Shown here piece by piece: positions 30,401-34,309 of a stretch of DNA of 64,000 nucleotides. Source of the stretch: Chaunax sp. Z400. Taxonomy: Eukaryota; Chordata; Actinopteri; Lophiiformes; Chaunacidae. Under the pieces are notes generated by a model, which was given only the letters and a program-made list of their open reading frames with translations, searched no databases and was not told the origin of the DNA. Positions within the stretch are counted from its first letter, which is position 1. Each line of letters begins with the position of its first letter. The translations under genes and the position numbers were made by a program. Where the stretch lies: assembly GCA_037577475.1 (NCBI GenBank), contig CM075192.1, forward strand, positions 8,085,408 through 8,149,407, given 5' to 3'.

Positions 30401-32880
30401 TCTGGATTATTTTAAGGAAAGTACATCTGGTTTCTTAGATAACCACATTTTACTGCTTTAAACTCTCAGTGTTCCTGATGAGGTCGCTTTAAAATGACAA
30501 CAGAGTATATTCTTACATTTTACACATAAAGTCACAAAATGTCTCAAACAAATGAATGAAGGCAGAATGTTTTCTCACTGAAATTACATCTGACAGAAGC
30601 AAAGCGGAGAACAGACTTAAAGATTGAAAACCACAACATCGTTTGATAATTGAAATCATGGCCAAATCTGTTTTATTTAACTGAGAGGAAATGCCTACAG
30701 TCATCTGAGGAAGAAGAGGCAGGGAGAGAAATGAGTGAATGATTGTCTTCCTGCTTGAACTTTTGCTGAGTGTGTCACATGGATAAGAAATCTGGTATTG
30801 CTCTATTAACATTGAGTCACTGCTAATGTTATTGGCCCATAAGATTTTTTTGCGAGCCAGTGAAACAGTCTACAGTCTGGTTTCTAACTGTCAGCACTTC
30901 AAATTATTAAGAATAATGTGGCGATTCAGGCTCACATCCTTAATCATTAATCTATAAACAGCTCGTTCATATTGCAAAGTGACATAATTTATTTCAGTCG
31001 AGGAAAGAGGAATAAAATTCCAGAATAAATGTCACTCAAGTAGAATAACTGATTTAACTCACATGACTACTTTCTACCTTTCTATGAAGCTTTCCAAACT
31101 ACAGCTAATAAATCTGTGATGTGTTTGAAAGCTTTATAAAAAGCTACTAAGTAAACCTTAAGATAAAACTGTAATGCCAAACTATATCCAAGGAAAATAT
31201 AATGGATATATAATATACTGTGTAGACATTCTTAGTGAAAACCACCGAGAGAGGGCATATCTCCGCCACATGACATCCATTTGACTGACTCTAAATCTGC
31301 ATTATCTCAGCTACATATTGGTGGCAGAGCCATGTCTCTACCCCTCTTCTTACTGTATTGTGACCCAATACAGATTGTCCCCCTCTTAATATTTATTTTA
31401 ATTATTATTGTTATTCTGATGTCATTCTGATGTCATTCTGATGTTATTCTGATGTTATTCTGGTGTTATTCTGGTATTATTCTGATGTCATTCTGGTATT
31501 ATTCTGGTATTATTCTGATGTCATTCTGGTATTATTCTGGTATTATTCTGGTATTATTCTGGTGTTATTCTGATGTCATTCTGATGTCATTCTGATGTTA
31601 TTCTGGTGTTATTCTGGTATTATTCAGGTGTTATTCTGGTATCATTCTGGTATTATTCTGATGTTATTCTGGTATTATTCTGATGTTATTCTGGTATTAT
31701 TCTGATGTTATTCTGGTATTATTCTGGTGTTATTCTGATGTTATTCTGGTGTTATTCTGGTATTATTCTGGTATTATTCTGGTATTATTCTGATGTTATT
31801 CTGGTATTATTCTGATGTTATTCTGGTGTTATTCTGGTATTATTCAGGTGTTATTCTGGTATCATTCTGGTGTTATTCTGGTATCATTCTGGTGTTATTC
31901 TGGTATTATTCTGATGTTATTCTGGTATTATTCTGGTGTTATTCTGATGTTATTCTGGTGTTATTCTGGTATTATTCTGATGTTATTCTGGTATTATTCT
32001 GATTCACAGCTGAATGCCATTATTTTGATTGGAAAAGATACAGTTCATATCCGTCTCTTTGTCATACATATATGACCTCATTAATAGTATTGAACTTACA
32101 TAGCAGTTGCTGTATACCTGCCCCCTTCATCAATAAATCCACCTGTAGTTTCATTCATAGCACCTGTTTTTAACACACTAGCCCAGTTTGTGGCCCAGTT
32201 TGATAAAACACTTTTTTTAAATTGCCTGTTAGTCTATATGAAGGGCAGGTTTTGTGGAACCTCTCAACATACAAGGTTTGGTCACACTTGACTAATTTTT
32301 GTGAGTAGTCTTGAGTCTGAAATCACAATTTTTAAAGAAATAGCCATGATGCTTATTTCCAACTAATCCCAAATGACCACTCCCTTGTTAAACTAGTCTA
32401 CCCCTATAAATAGGGGTTAAATGAAAATAATCATTGAATTAATACAAAATACATGTTGTCATTTTCATATGATACAAACGACTGAAGCACATTTTCAAAT
32501 AACCACAGTGGTGTGTTATTAAATCTCTTTGAGTGTATAACGTAACTTATGAATGTTGAATGCGGTCAAATACTATTATGAGCAGAACACCAGAACTTTT
32601 TGGTTAAGCTAAATGCTTCTCATTGGCTGCTCCTGTTGTTGCTTTTCAGCCAAAGCAGCCAAGTATGTCCTGCAGGGTTTCCTTGGTGGCACAGCAGGAG
32701 GAGGAGGAGGAGGAGGAGGAGGCGGGGTCTACAGGGGTAAAATAAAAACTTACACATATTAACATTTAATTATCTTATCTTATCTCCATGCATAGAAAAG
32801 ACTTAACCGTAACTCTGCTGCTCTTTGCTGTAGGTGGCGTTGCAGGATGCCAGGGCAAATACTGTGGGAGGAGGAAGTAG
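5976..32880 (+). CDS. eln: Elastin (tropoelastin) gene, 40 exons in window, 5' end missing
   Basis: Tropoelastin is the secreted monomer of elastic fibres; it coacervates through hydrophobic Gly/Val/Pro/Leu repeats and is cross-linked by lysyl oxidase through lysine pairs. Forty exons can be read, totalling 3,719 nt (1,238 whole codons plus stop). Every internal exon is a multiple of 3 and starts with 2 nt and ends with 1 nt of a split codon, the known elastin architecture. Hydrophobic exons alternate with short lysine exons ending in KAAKY, KPLKY or KPPKY. The last exon encodes the diagnostic C-terminus GCQGKYCGRRRK (human: GACLGKACGRKRK). The signal peptide exon is not in the window. Teleosts often have two elastin copies (elna, elnb); I cannot tell which this is. 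LIMK1 follows downstream, as in human. Confidence 0.95.
6330..6424. repeat. (GT)n microsatellite with GC interruptions
   Basis: About 95 bp of GT dinucleotides broken by several GTGC units, about 95 bp after the donor of elastin window exon 1. The Cys/Val open frame across it is not a gene. Confidence 0.92.
6731..6820 (+). CDS. eln: Elastin window exon 2: GGY repeats ending KAAKR
   Basis: Acceptor tttag ends at 6730, donor gtagag at 6821. The 90 nt encode four GYG units, then GGAGGFFPGVGQKAAKR. This is a mixed hydrophobic and cross-link exon whose usual KAAKY ends in Arg instead of Tyr. The tyrosine-rich GYG start resembles other fish elastin modules in this gene. Confidence 0.9.
6837..9150. 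other. Elastin intron, no exon seen
   Basis: About 2.3 kb between window exons 2 and 3. Apart from the repeat at 7300-7590 I see only AT-rich unique-looking sequence and no in-phase glycine-rich exon. Confidence 0.6.
7300..7590. repeat. Interspersed repeat ('ccagtagtttttgtgtaat' family), copy 1
   Basis: Holds two related versions of a sentence-like repeat (near 7350 and 7500). The second runs from a cagtagtttttgtg core through cttgctgacaaacaaacaa. The same core recurs at 43530-43580. I know this pattern as a common unnamed fish repeat. It lies in the elastin intron before window exon 3. Confidence 0.65.
9160..9234 (+). CDS. eln: Elastin window exon 3: GGPGGTGTGAAVPAG, GC donor
   Basis: Acceptor ggacag ends at 9159. 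The 75 nt encode GTGGAVLGAGGGPGG followed by TGTGAAVPAG. The end used here is a GC-AG donor (gag|gcaaga at 9235), which keeps phase 1. A GT donor in the same phase exists at 9202 (gag|gtacag) and would shorten the exon to 42 nt. I prefer the longer form because the elastin character continues to the GC donor. Both could be used. Confidence 0.8.
9486..9540. repeat. (AT)n and (GA)n microsatellites
   Basis: An alternating AT run (about 9486-9510) is followed by a GA run at about 9528-9540. They lie upstream of the LINE tail in the same intron. Confidence 0.85.
9700..9822 (+). mobile_element. LINE 3' end (L2/Maui-like) with (TATAA)n tail
   Basis: Contains gctaaactgcatttcgttg, then gcaatgacaataaag and a run of ATATA pentamers. 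This is the typical 3' terminus of fish L2-type non-LTR elements. No coding sequence survives upstream, so it is a 5'-truncated copy inside an elastin intron. Confidence 0.7.
10092..10166 (+). CDS. eln: Elastin window exon 4: KKASKVPG module
   Basis: Acceptor ttccag ends at 10091, donor gtttag at 10167. The first codon is a split Ala. The 75 nt encode PVIPQTGLPGGGAGGAGKKASKVP. It has three lysines, of the proline/glycine-flanked (KP-like) cross-link type. The KASKVPG end resembles human KPGKVPG from early ELN exons, recalled from memory. Confidence 0.9.
10746..10793 (+). CDS. eln: Elastin window exon 5: MGVPGLYQGGLVPGQ
   Basis: Acceptor ctggtag ends at 10745, donor gtttgt at 10794. The 48 nt encode MGVPGLYQGGLVPGQ between split glycines. 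The order matches human LPGVYPGGVLPG, suggesting an orthologous exon. Confidence 0.9.
10913..10975 (+). CDS. eln: Elastin window exon 6: FGGRGVLPGVATGTDLNPKS
   Basis: Acceptor cttcttcag ends at 10912 after a pyrimidine tract; consensus donor gtaag at 10976. The 63 nt encode FGGRGVLPGVATGTDLNPKS, the counterpart of human GVLPGVPTGAGVKPKAPG. It keeps one lysine of the human pair. It ends in a split Ile codon (a|tt). Confidence 0.92.
11302..11334 (+). CDS. eln: Elastin window exon 7: EGGGQGTLGQ
   Basis: Acceptor ctctgcag ends at 11301, donor gtaact at 11335. A 33-nt exon encoding EGGGQGTLGQ, in phase on both sides. Polar for a hydrophobic module. Confidence 0.88.
11445..11519 (+). CDS. eln: Elastin window exon 8: GYPLKSPKVQ cross-link module
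   Basis: Acceptor gtctcag ends at 11444, donor gtgaga at 11520. The 75 nt encode GRGYGGPMQPGVFHGYPLKSPKVQ, with a KSPK lysine pair. It parallels human [22 protein letters not shown] closely, strong support for one-to-one exon orthology. Confidence 0.93.
12452..12493 (+). CDS. eln: Elastin window exon 9: GYGAKPGGGKLPF
   Basis: Acceptor ttattcag ends at 12451, donor gtacaa at 12494. The 42 nt encode GYGAKPGGGKLPF with two lysines. The counterpart of human GYGLPYTTGKLPYG. Confidence 0.92.
12593..12679 (+). CDS. eln: Elastin window exon 10: YGGFGRGG...KPGYPIGT
   Basis: Acceptor tttcag ends at 12592, donor gtgagt at 12680. The 87 nt begin YGGFGRGGPGLPGG and end GSKPGYPIGT. The end matches human AGKAGYPTGTG. 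Confidence 0.92.
12780..12830 (+). CDS. eln: Elastin window exon 11: VGPEGISPAQAKAAKY cross-link exon
   Basis: Acceptor ttctgcag ends at 12779, donor gtaacc at 12831. The 51 nt encode VGPEGISPAQAKAAKY. Human has VGPQ, a polyalanine run and KAAAKFG at this place. Here the alanine helix is reduced to AKAAKY. Confidence 0.93.
12944..13153 (+). CDS. eln: Elastin window exon 12: long GVGG/GFGGGG hydrophobic exon
   Basis: Acceptor gctgtag ends at 12943, donor gtatat at 13154. The 210 nt encode YAGVGGVGGVGG-type repeats, a glycine-only stretch, AVGGAGGAGG and an end at GGFYPGQIPG. No lysine. GC-rich (GGC codons), unlike the AT-rich introns. Carries a miR-29 seed-type match (tggtgct) at 13065-13071. 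Confidence 0.92.
13393..13428 (+). CDS. eln: Elastin window exon 13: GYGAASKAAKY
   Basis: Acceptor tttacag ends at 13392, donor gtgaga at 13429. The 36 nt encode GYGAASKAAKY, a minimal KAAKY cross-link exon. Confidence 0.93.
13698..13961 (+). CDS. eln: Elastin window exon 14: (VPGG)n exon ending AAKAAKY
   Basis: Acceptor ctggaaag ends at 13697, donor gtatgg at 13962. The 264 nt encode about 13 tandem VPGG units (12-nt period), then PLGVPGGFPRIPVSGGYLP and AAKAAKY. VPGG/VPGVG repeats are the classical coacervating elastin sequence. It is the first copy of a duplicated exon; the second is at 14598. Confidence 0.92.
14215..14500. repeat. Interspersed repeat ('tttccatggaaacat' family), copy 1
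   Basis: Includes a ttccatggaaacatgatttt core, then atttatccaaaaaactactc and ggttcagcaaagg. The same series recurs near 46090-46330 in the LIMK1 intron. It lies between the two copies of the duplicated elastin exon. Confidence 0.6.
14598..14810 (+). CDS. eln: Elastin window exon 15: second (VPGG)n exon ending AAKAAKY
   Basis: Acceptor taagcag ends at 14597, donor gtatga at 14811. The 213 nt encode about 12 VPGG units, then LPGGYSPAAKAAKY. Repeat codons are unusually homogeneous and use ccg, unlike exon 14, which uses cca; this points to independent homogenisation of the repeat after duplication. Confidence 0.92.
15120..15310 (+). repeat. Interspersed repeat ('ccaatcacagcac' family), copy 1
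   Basis: Shares, in order, gttaggttta, gtagacctt, acaggcaacaagt, catcacagcacag and a gggctaggcaaa block with the reverse complement of 56450-56640, and its last part with 57205-57310. Unnamed dispersed repeat in the intron before the candidate relic exon at 15364. Confidence 0.65.
15364..15396 (+). pseudogene. Relic or cryptic elastin exon: YCAATTADKY
   Basis: Between cag (15361-15363) and gtaaat (15397) lie 33 nt in phase 1 encoding YCAATTADKY, a degenerate version of a YxAAxKAAKY exon with the first lysine lost and a cysteine gained. The upstream sequence is purine-rich and lacks a polypyrimidine tract, so I favour a dead exon over a used one. Confidence 0.4.
15659..16190 (-). mobile_element. 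LINE reverse-transcriptase fragment (degenerate)
   Basis: On the minus strand a frame reads TISLLSVEDKIVFSVLSR, then EFLLKNNYIDTFIQKGG. This matches the reverse-transcriptase core RTISLLNVEGKIFF and YIDTSVQKGG of a widespread animal non-LTR family. Stops and frameshifts elsewhere show it is dead. It lies in the elastin intron before window exon 16. Confidence 0.6.
16236..16274 (+). pseudogene. Candidate cryptic elastin exon: LKSPAAVFRWPY
   Basis: A strong pyrimidine tract and ttttag (to 16235) precede 39 nt in phase 1 encoding LKSPAAVFRWPY. The donor gttgac at 16275 is poor. The KSPAA and closing Y|G recall cross-link exons, but the match is weak. It could be chance or a decayed exon. Confidence 0.25.
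16580..16786 (+). CDS. eln: Elastin window exon 16: GGTGGLGGAGL repeats ending AAAKAAKY
   Basis: Acceptor ttccacag ends at 16579, donor gtaatt at 16787. The 207 nt encode AWVLGGRGVLGGAGPGG, about four copies of an 11-residue (33-nt) unit GGTGGLGGAGL, then GGGYSAAAKAAKY. The acceptor is a tandem NAGNAG (cagcag), so one Ala codon may be optional. Confidence 0.92.
16925..17416 (+). CDS. eln: Elastin window exon 17: 492-nt PGGAGVY repeat exon
   Basis: Acceptor attaaag ends at 16924, donor gtaagc at 17417. The largest exon, 492 nt, with about 20 copies of a 7-residue (21-nt) unit PGGAGVY in which Y varies with I and F. It ends GGGVIPGRLPFLPGYE and a split Ser codon. No cross-link lysine. The antisense frame across it is a repeat artefact. 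Confidence 0.93.
17562..17594 (+). CDS. eln: Elastin window exon 18: LAAGAKPLKY
   Basis: Acceptor gttgcag ends at 17561, donor gtgaga at 17595. The 33 nt encode LAAGAKPLKY after a split Ser. A KP-type cross-link exon (human has KPLKP early in the protein). Confidence 0.93.
17892..17984 (+). CDS. eln: Elastin window exon 19: GLGAGLGGGLGRGAGPGG
   Basis: Acceptor cacaacag ends at 17891, perfect donor gtaagt at 17985. The 93 nt encode GLGAGLGGGLGRGAGPGG and a GQVLPGGGSYG end. Confidence 0.92.
18114..18150 (+). pseudogene. Interrupted elastin exon start: YGVGTELK...
   Basis: After a good acceptor (gtctcacag, to 18113) the sequence reads YGVGTE in phase and then turns into an AT-rich tract (aactcaaattcaaactcaaa, tttatttatt). 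It looks like an elastin exon cut by a retroposon tail. An in-phase gtaggg donor does exist at 18219, so an AT-rich exon is formally possible. Confidence 0.3.
18319..18423 (+). CDS. eln: Elastin window exon 20: FRTGGLGGTGG...PASKAAKY
   Basis: Acceptor taaaacag ends at 18318, donor gtacaa at 18424. The 105 nt begin FRTGGLGGTGGAGGVPGGG and end GQYLPASKAAKY. A combined hydrophobic and cross-link exon. Confidence 0.93.
18594..18833 (+). CDS. eln: Elastin window exon 21: four GLPTGGLGGTGGAGA repeats
   Basis: Acceptor ttaattag ends at 18593, donor gtacag at 18834. The 240 nt hold about four copies of a 15-residue (45-nt) unit GLPTGGLGGTGGAGA and end AVGGVGPE. One unit has GTEGAG instead of GTGGAG. 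No lysine. Confidence 0.93.
18952..18984 (+). CDS. eln: Elastin window exon 22: YPGGVKPPKY
   Basis: Acceptor ttatgcag ends at 18951, donor gtaagg at 18985. The 33 nt encode YPGGVKPPKY, a KP-type cross-link exon and sister of window exon 18. Confidence 0.93.
18990..19535. other. Elastin intron, no element recognised
   Basis: Start of the 2.6 kb intron between window exons 22 and 23. I see no exon and no repeat I can name. The sequence is less AT-rich than the smaller introns, which suggests old inserted DNA. Confidence 0.5.
19536..20050. mobile_element. MITE-like TIR element, complete copy
   Basis: The left end (ttccactgtgtggtaccggc then tctactcgactt) and right end (gccggcactacgcagtggaa preceded by gagtagagtcgagtc) are inverted complements over about 40 bp. 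About 0.5 kb, no open frame. A related left end recurs at 48905. Known to me as a common fish non-autonomous DNA transposon; I cannot fix the superfamily without target-site duplications. Confidence 0.75.
20051..21590. other. Intron sequence, probably decayed transposon, unidentified
   Basis: More even base composition than its neighbours, with several broken open frames on both strands (for instance a minus-strand frame over 20179-20394). It looks like old mobile DNA flanking the MITE. I could not match it to a family. A short CAA/AAT-rich tract lies at about 21370-21392. Confidence 0.4.
21610..21726 (+). CDS. eln: Elastin window exon 23: ITGVGVSGPGATPVTG...
   Basis: Acceptor ctcattag ends at 21609, donor gtaagg at 21727. 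The 117 nt encode ITGVGVSGPGATPVTGISG, VPDGSAVLVSGGTG and VPGEP. It has serines, threonines and acidic residues and little repeat, unlike the exons before it. This starts a less repetitive region of the protein. Confidence 0.88.
21806..21841 (+). CDS. eln: Elastin window exon 24: KDAGPSGTPQP
   Basis: Acceptor tttacag ends at 21805, donor gtacag at 21842. The first codon is a split Ala, then KDAGPSGTPQP. A 36-nt exon in phase, with a single lysine. Confidence 0.85.
22060..23190 (+). mobile_element. Non-LTR retrotransposon 3' remnant with nested repeat
   Basis: Near 22140-22200 a frame reads EELK then FKRKLKTNLF in broken form, the C-terminal end common to several fish LINEs. Near 23130-23190 the sequence ends in ggtgttatataaataaag and ATTGATTGATT, a LINE tail. 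Between them (22380-22940) lies a repeat with agaaactactcgatgga and ttcatgaaact units repeated about three times and ending ccttggtggaggcttggctc, probably a separate insertion. Confidence 0.6.
23528..23578 (+). CDS. eln: Elastin window exon 25: PTPFAEIVKATEVPQP
   Basis: Acceptor tttggcag ends at 23527, donor gtaaga at 23579. The 51 nt encode PTPFAEIVKATEVPQP. Unusually charged for elastin, but splice signals and phase fit. It ends in a split codon a|nn, completed as Ser or Thr depending on whether the 3-nt exon at 24709 is used. Confidence 0.8.
23600..24690. other. Elastin intron, nothing recognised
   Basis: AT-rich, about 1.1 kb, no glycine-rich in-phase exon and no nameable repeat. Confidence 0.55.
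24709..24711 (+). CDS. eln: Candidate 3-nt elastin microexon (gcg)
   Basis: A long pyrimidine-rich tract and ggaacag (to 24708) are followed by gcg and a good donor gtaggt at 24712. Three nucleotides is 2+1, so it keeps the phase: the previous a plus gc gives Ser, and the g passes on to the next exon. It could be a real optional microexon, the remains of a shrunken exon, or chance. Confidence 0.3.
24813..24839 (+). CDS. eln: Elastin window exon 26: SGGIIQPS
   Basis: Acceptor tctgacag ends at 24812, donor gtgagt at 24840. A 27-nt exon encoding SGGIIQPS; strong pyrimidine tract. The first codon is Thr or, if the microexon at 24709 is used, Ala. Confidence 0.85.
24929..24943 (+). CDS. eln: Elastin window exon 27: 15-nt exon GTGV
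   Basis: Acceptor attttacag ends at 24928, donor gtaaat at 24944. Fifteen nucleotides encode GTGV between a split Ala and a split Gly. Very small, but signals, phase and composition agree. Confidence 0.78.
25075..25104 (+). CDS. eln: Elastin window exon 28: GVGVAVPSG
   Basis: Acceptor ctgacacag ends at 25074, donor gtaaga at 25105. The 30 nt encode GVGVAVPSG. Confidence 0.88.
25456..25488 (+). CDS. eln: Elastin window exon 29 (probable): GKASKPSFIL
   Basis: Acceptor gttagcacag ends at 25455, donor gtaaat at 25489. The 33 nt in phase encode GKASKPSFIL, with a KASK lysine pair as in window exon 4. The polypyrimidine tract is weak. It would be the only lysine-pair exon between windows 22 and 31, which makes it plausible. 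Confidence 0.6.
   Translation: MAKHQNLVSY
25495..26635. other. Elastin intron, nothing recognised
   Basis: About 1.15 kb of AT-rich sequence without in-phase exons or nameable repeats. Confidence 0.55.
26643..26702 (+). CDS. eln: Elastin window exon 30: TGVGVGPGAGGYPYGGTHG
   Basis: Acceptor ttccaaag ends at 26642, donor gtaagc at 26703. The 60 nt encode TGVGVGPGAGGYPYGGTHG and end in a split Ile (a|tt). Confidence 0.9.
26776..26850 (+). CDS. eln: Elastin window exon 31: PYGVGVGTGAG...GAKPLKPP
   Basis: Acceptor gctttag ends at 26775, donor gtatgt at 26851. The 75 nt begin PYGVGVGTGAGAGVLPG and end AKPLKPP, a KP cross-link pair. The end matches human GGKPLKPVPG in type. Confidence 0.93.
26981..27034 (+). 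CDS. eln: Elastin window exon 32: GGAGGGAGIPLTAGGYQ
   Basis: Acceptor gttgcag ends at 26980, donor gtcagg at 27035. The 54 nt encode GGAGGGAGIPLTAGGYQ after a split Val. Confidence 0.9.
27281..27316 (+). CDS. eln: Elastin window exon 33: GYRPYQHGYGQ
   Basis: Acceptor aattcag ends at 27280, donor gtatgt at 27317. The 36 nt encode GYRPYQHGYGQ. Tyrosine- and glutamine-rich, unusual for mammalian elastin. Confidence 0.85.
27685..27753 (+). CDS. eln: Elastin window exon 34: GVTYPSGGWGGAAGVGARAP
   Basis: Acceptor ttgtgacag ends at 27684, donor gtagtg at 27754. The 69 nt encode GVTYPSGGWGGAAGVGARAP then IP. It contains a tryptophan, rare in elastin. Confidence 0.88.
28061..28099 (+). CDS. eln: Elastin window exon 35: FGSHGGGGGYQP
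   Basis: Acceptor tttgaacag ends at 28060, donor gtgagg at 28100. The 39 nt encode FGSHGGGGGYQP. Confidence 0.88.
28534..28581 (+). CDS. eln: Elastin window exon 36: VVPGYGGGYPQQYYQ
   Basis: Acceptor atgctacag ends at 28533, donor gtacag at 28582. The 48 nt encode VVPGYGGGYPQQYYQ. With window exons 33 and 35 it forms a Tyr/Gln/Gly-rich block. Confidence 0.88.
29114..29146 (+). CDS. eln: Elastin window exon 37 (probable): SGLMHSCQQT
   Basis: A strong pyrimidine tract and ctcgatcag (to 29113), donor gtaaca at 29147. The 33 nt in phase encode SGLMHSCQQT. It has a cysteine and little elastin character. Signals and phase are good, so I keep it as a probable, perhaps optional, exon. Confidence 0.55.
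30108..30143 (+). CDS. eln: Elastin window exon 38: GYVPAPLTPQQ
   Basis: Acceptor tttttctag ends at 30107, donor gtaaca at 30144. The 36 nt encode GYVPAPLTPQQ and end in a split Ala. Confidence 0.88.
30150..31400. other. First part of the penultimate elastin intron region, nothing recognised
   Basis: AT-rich sequence with no in-phase exon before the minisatellite at 31405. Confidence 0.55.
31405..32003. repeat. 11-bp minisatellite, about 54 units
   Basis: Tandem units of the form RTYATTCTGRT (gttattctggt, attattctgat, gtcattctgat). The period is exactly 11 bp over about 600 bp, with variants intermixed rather than in blocks. Since 11 is not a multiple of 3, all three frames read the same Leu-Phe-Trp-Tyr-rich peptide. 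I treat the open frames over it as artefacts. Confidence 0.95.
32010..32640. other. Rest of this elastin intron
   Basis: About 630 bp of AT-rich sequence up to the acceptor of window exon 39. Nothing recognised. Confidence 0.55.
32650..32736 (+). CDS. eln: Elastin window exon 39: KAAKYVLQGFLGGTA + Gly10 + VYR
   Basis: Acceptor gcttttcag ends at 32649, donor gtaaaa at 32737. The 87 nt encode a split Ala, KAAKYVLQGFLGGTAG and ten glycines in all (eight from a gga run), then VYR. The gga run is a coding microsatellite and probably length-polymorphic. The last KAAKY cross-link site. Confidence 0.93.
32834..32880 (+). CDS. eln: Elastin terminal exon 40: GVAGCQGKYCGRRRK, stop
   Basis: Acceptor gctgtag ends at 32833. 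Encodes GVAGCQGKYCGRRRK and a TAG stop at 32878-32880. Two cysteines four residues apart (C-x4-C), known to form a disulphide loop in tropoelastin, and a basic tail that in mammals helps microfibril and cell-surface binding. The most diagnostic elastin exon in the window. Confidence 0.97.
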
Positions 32881-32917
32881 AGAATCCCTTGAGATCTAGA
32901 GAGACCTCAAGAAACCA

Positions 32918-32925
32918 TGGTGCTA
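32918..32925 (+). promoter_or_regulatory. miR-29 8-mer seed site in elastin 3'UTR
   Basis: TGGTGCTA, the perfect 8-mer target of the miR-29 seed, begins 38 nt after the stop codon. ELN is an established miR-29 target in mammals. The site suggests the control is old. Confidence 0.6.
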
Positions 32926-34275
32926 CTGCATGATCTAGAATGTACATTTTATATGCAAAAAAAAAACAACCCATTAGACATGTAAAGATGTTGTTTGTTT
33001 GTTTTTTACTTACTTGACTTCAACATCTGTTTTTATACAAGCCCACCGACCCTGAATTCTGTTCTGATGTGACAAGTTATTGATCGTACCTTTAATCATT
33101 AATATGGTCAAGTTAATCCGCTTTAACTCTCCCAAATGCACCAGCCTACTTACAATACAGAGTGTCTTTGTGTCACCACGTGTTGTTTCTGTGCATTCAT
33201 GTGTGTGAGTGAGATTTTTCAGTTGTGTGAAAGACTGTCTGAATCAATGAATGTGACTTATGAATGGCTTTTAATTCCAAAGCAAGCTGAACTGTCCCTA
33301 GTGTTATGGCTCATGCTGTATTATCCAGCTGTGCAGAGCTCATCACCTCTCTGACATGACACAGGGGTTGGGTTGATGAAATCTGGCCAATCTCAGCTTT
33401 GTCTCTGGCTCCTTGTCTTCTCAGCTGCTATTTTTAGGCCTGCTGGGTATGAAGCAGCGGGAATCGGGGCTCCGGCCAACCCATCTGCTCTCAGCAACTT
33501 TGCTGATTCTTGTTGCTATGCAGTTCAGTCTTCTCAGCATTTTCAGTGTGATGTTTGAACGCTGAAGGCAATTAGAACATGATTCATTACATGATTTTCT
33601 ATAAGCCATGGGAAATCAGTGTTGCCTTTTAATTCTAAATAGATTATATTTCAAACACTGCTCTGGCATATACATTATGTATGTATGGATGTTTGTGTGT
33701 CACTGTCCTGATAGTCTGCTTCAAATGTTTCGTCTCATTGCAAAAGTTATTTACATTTATGTAACTGATGTTTATTGGAGATTGTTTGCACCGTGCTTTG
33801 CCTCATCGCTTTGTTATCAGGAATATGTGAACATAAAACAAGAACAGTCCTTTGCTTTTGCATTTATTCACTGTTTAGAAATGTAATACAGAGTAAGAGT
33901 TTGTAAAATGGGTGCTTATGTGAGCCATAAGGTCCCGTTGTTCTTCATTTACTTGAGCTGCTTTTTTAAAAGGCTTACTGACCAAAGGTTCATGAGCGCT
34001 GTTGCCAAATGACCCCATAACCTTCTGTATTTGTGTACTGTAATTTGTACTAATTTGATGTTGGTTGGCTTTGGTTCTTTCACTCTGTGCTGTGTAAGAA
34101 TGGTCTATGAGCCTCACTGGGTCAGACCCTATGTGCCGTGGGATGCTCTACATCTTTATTTAAAACTGTTTTTATAAAGAGGAACAGTGTGGTTTTGCAC
34201 TTTTTATATTTCCACGGCAGACATGTGACTTGTTCCCAGATATCCTGGCATTTTATTTGCTTTATTAAATAACTA

Positions 34276-34281
34276 AATAAA
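34276..34281 (+). terminator. Poly(A) signal AATAAA of elastin
   Basis: AATAAA followed within about 40 bases by tgttaaaagatttggtgtc and a T-rich stretch (cleavage/GU region). It is the last good poly(A) signal before the LIMK1 promoter. Confidence 0.65.
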
Positions 34282-34309
34282 ATGTGTTAAAAGATTTGGT
34301 GTCTTCCTA

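Larger units (their letters stand above)
32881..34300 (+). other. eln: Elastin 3'UTR
   Basis: No coding potential of note from the stop to the poly(A) signal at 34276, about 1.4 kb, near the length of the mammalian ELN 3'UTR. The end is inferred from the AATAAA and the TG/T-rich sequence after it. Confidence 0.7.

Noticed and set aside
31793..32075. Leu/Phe/Trp/Tyr repeat open frames over the 11-bp minisatellite
   Set aside because: An 11-bp unit without stops in some phases opens all frames. No start context, splice signal or conserved domain.
32695..32730. Frameshift risk or pseudogene from the gga run in window exon 39
   Set aside because: The run has eight whole gga codons and the frame continues to a normal donor and C-terminal exon, so the gene looks intact.
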